NCBI RefSeq assembly: GCF_006351925.1
Contig: NZ_CP040924.1
Coordinates: 2,006,001-2,070,000 of the forward strand
Origin: Clostridium thermarum
Lineage (GTDB): Bacteria > Bacillota > Clostridia > Clostridiales > Clostridiaceae
Direction: 5' to 3'
DNA: 64,000 nt
A model generated the notes under the pieces. The model searched no databases. It worked only from the letters and a program-made list of their open reading frames with translations, and was not told the origin of the DNA. Numbering within the stretch: the first letter of the stretch is position 1; each line of letters opens with the position of its first letter. Made by a program: the position numbers and the translations under genes. Below, in pieces: positions 63,092-64,000 of this stretch.

Positions 63092-64000
63092 TTAATCGCT
63101 CAATACACTAAAAATAATGTTGCGCAGCTTCCTTGTAAGGGATGAGGTTCCAGTATCAGTTTTCTGCATCATAAATAAGAAAGTTAAATCATCTTTTGGA
63201 CTATTGCAGAAATATGCACCAAGCCAACCATCCCAGCCGTACTCACCAACACTTCCCAGAGTACCTGCTTTGTTGCAGTCGGTCATTATACGCATCAGGT
63301 TACCGTAACTGTGGCCTGCAAAGGTAAGCCAGTTATCAAAGCCCTTTTGCTGGGCTGAATTTAAGATTGCTGTTGTGAGGTAGTTCACTGTTTTGGTACG
63401 TAATATCTGAACCCCCTCTAGGCTTCCGCCATTCATAAGCATCTTAGCAAATTTTGCATAGTCGTCTATAGTGGAAGCAAGTCCTGCACCTCCTGATTCA
63501 AAGGCAGCCTTTCTATCCATCTTATTGTTTATGCCCAAATGGTTTCCGGCATAAGGTGTAAGACCGCCCTTTCCGTCAGCTGCATAGATTTTCACTAGTC
63601 GGTGCCTTTTTTCTTCCGGAACCCAAAAATCCGTATCAATCATATTGAGGGGGGTAAAGATCTCATCCCTTAAGAATTTGCCAAAGCTTTTACCGGTGAC
63701 AACTTCTATAACTGCTCCCAAGACGTCCGCAGAAGTACCATACTCCCAGTAGGTACCTGGATGAAATAAAAGTGGACATTTACCCAGTTTATTTACTGCT
63801 TCTAAAGTTGTCATGGGATTATCCGTGAAAAGCCTCCCCTCTATTTCTTTAAACACTTCTCCTGTCTCCTGCCCGGGCCTATGGTCTCCCGGATATACCA
63901 ATCCAGAGGTCATGGAAAGTAAGTCCTTTAGAGTTACTTCATTTCTAATCGTTTCCAAAGCGCCGCCTTCATAAACCCTCTGATTCTTAAAGCCGGAAAG
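63092..64000 (-). CDS. Beta-lactamase-family serine hydrolase (3' part, runs off the window)
   Basis: The frame is open to the window end, so the N-terminus is missing and the nominal TTG at 63958 is not the start. The visible 303 residues match the beta-lactamase/esterase family: NEVTLKDLLSMTSGLVYP, PLLFHPGTYWEYGTSADVLG (the YGTS/YxN catalytic block), FGKFLRDEIFTPLNM and AFESGGAGLASTIDDYAKFAKMLMNGG. The SxxK nucleophile motif should lie upstream of the window. GEYGWDGWLGAYF near the C-terminus fits the class-C-like fold. Possible roles: peptidase, esterase or transesterase; not necessarily drug resistance. Confidence 0.85.
   Translation of the reverse strand, partial: LSGFKNQRVYEGGALETIRNEVTLKDLLSMTSGLVYPGDHRPGQETGEVFKEIEGRLFTDNPMTTLEAVNKLGKCPLLFHPGTYWEYGTSADVLGAVIEVVTGKSFGKFLRDEIFTPLNMIDTDFWVPEEKRHRLVKIYAADGKGGLTPYAGNHLGINNKMDRKAAFESGGAGLASTIDDYAKFAKMLMNGGSLEGVQILRTKTVNYLTTAILNSAQQKGFDNWLTFAGHSYGNLMRIMTDCNKAGTLGSVGEYGWDGWLGAYFCNSPKDDLTFLFMMQKTDTGTSSLTRKLRNIIFSVLSD

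Noticed and set aside
1..64000. CRISPR arrays, tRNA or rRNA genes, prophage
   Set aside because: No regularly spaced repeats, no tRNA cloverleaf-like sequence, no rRNA segments and no phage structural genes were recognised by reading.

Overview
The window looks like a chromosomal segment of a low-GC, spore-forming anaerobic Firmicute close to Clostridium. The evidence is AT-rich DNA, strong AAGGAGG-type ribosome binding sites, several TTG/GTG starts, clostridial family content (clpS-clpA, a tryptophan T-box with TrpB2, MepA-like MATE, an arginase, UPF0316/UPF0158 proteins, a Cys-rich SPOCS-like protein) and dense rho-independent terminators. No rRNA, tRNA, CRISPR array or phage module was seen.

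Layout. 0-2.6 kb: a truncated DUF434 gene, a UPF0316 membrane protein, three tandem paralogous small hydrophobic proteins and a DUF3006 protein. 2.8-4.3 kb: an insertion sequence whose DDE transposase is split by a -1 frameshift and whose ribosome binding site can be sequestered by an upstream repeat. 4.3-16.9 kb: mltG, then recQ, UPF0158, dinB, arginase, a SWIM/SNF2 helicase broken by an in-frame stop, clpA-clpS and a Nudix-like protein with a degenerate active site. 17-24.5 kb: flavodoxin, a MATE exporter, an alpha-oxoamine synthase resembling serine palmitoyltransferase, a Trp T-box driving trpB2, and small coiled-coil or Cys-rich proteins. 24.5-28.7 kb: a lipoprotein and a ydjI-ydjG-ydjH membrane-stress cluster without pspA. 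28.8-33.8 kb: a heterodimeric ABC exporter downstream of a LacI-type regulator with three phased operator-like repeats. 34-47.3 kb: housekeeping and accessory genes (degV, SPOCS-like, glnK-amtB, guaC, lipoprotein, AEC transporter, prmA-like, serS, selO).

48.0-55.6 kb is the most interesting region. It is a compact minus-strand cluster of four genes: (i) a secreted or membrane VWA protein with a cytoplasmic tail, (ii) a 939-residue tubulin/FtsZ-like GTPase, (iii) a 712-residue membrane protein that I read as a diverged, G-box-dead paralogue of the tubulin-like protein, and (iv) a small two-helix membrane protein whose start overlaps gene iii. Together they look like a membrane-anchored cytoskeletal device: an outside sensor or adhesin, a GTPase polymer and a membrane-bound pseudo-tubulin partner. 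The paralogy of (ii) and (iii) is my own motif-by-motif reading and needs a profile search or a structure model.

55.7-64 kb: a PatB/MalY-type C-S lyase, a clostridial beta-propeller-like protein with a TTG start, a xylA-xylR-xylB pentose cluster with a visible promoter and cre-like site, and the 3' part of a beta-lactamase-family serine hydrolase running off the window end.

Two genes (the SNF2 helicase and the coiled-coil gene at 47.6 kb) are interrupted by single in-frame stop codons with homologous-looking sequence continuing in the same frame, and the transposase is interrupted by a frameshift. These are either true decay or recoding events, or sequence errors, and are flagged as such.
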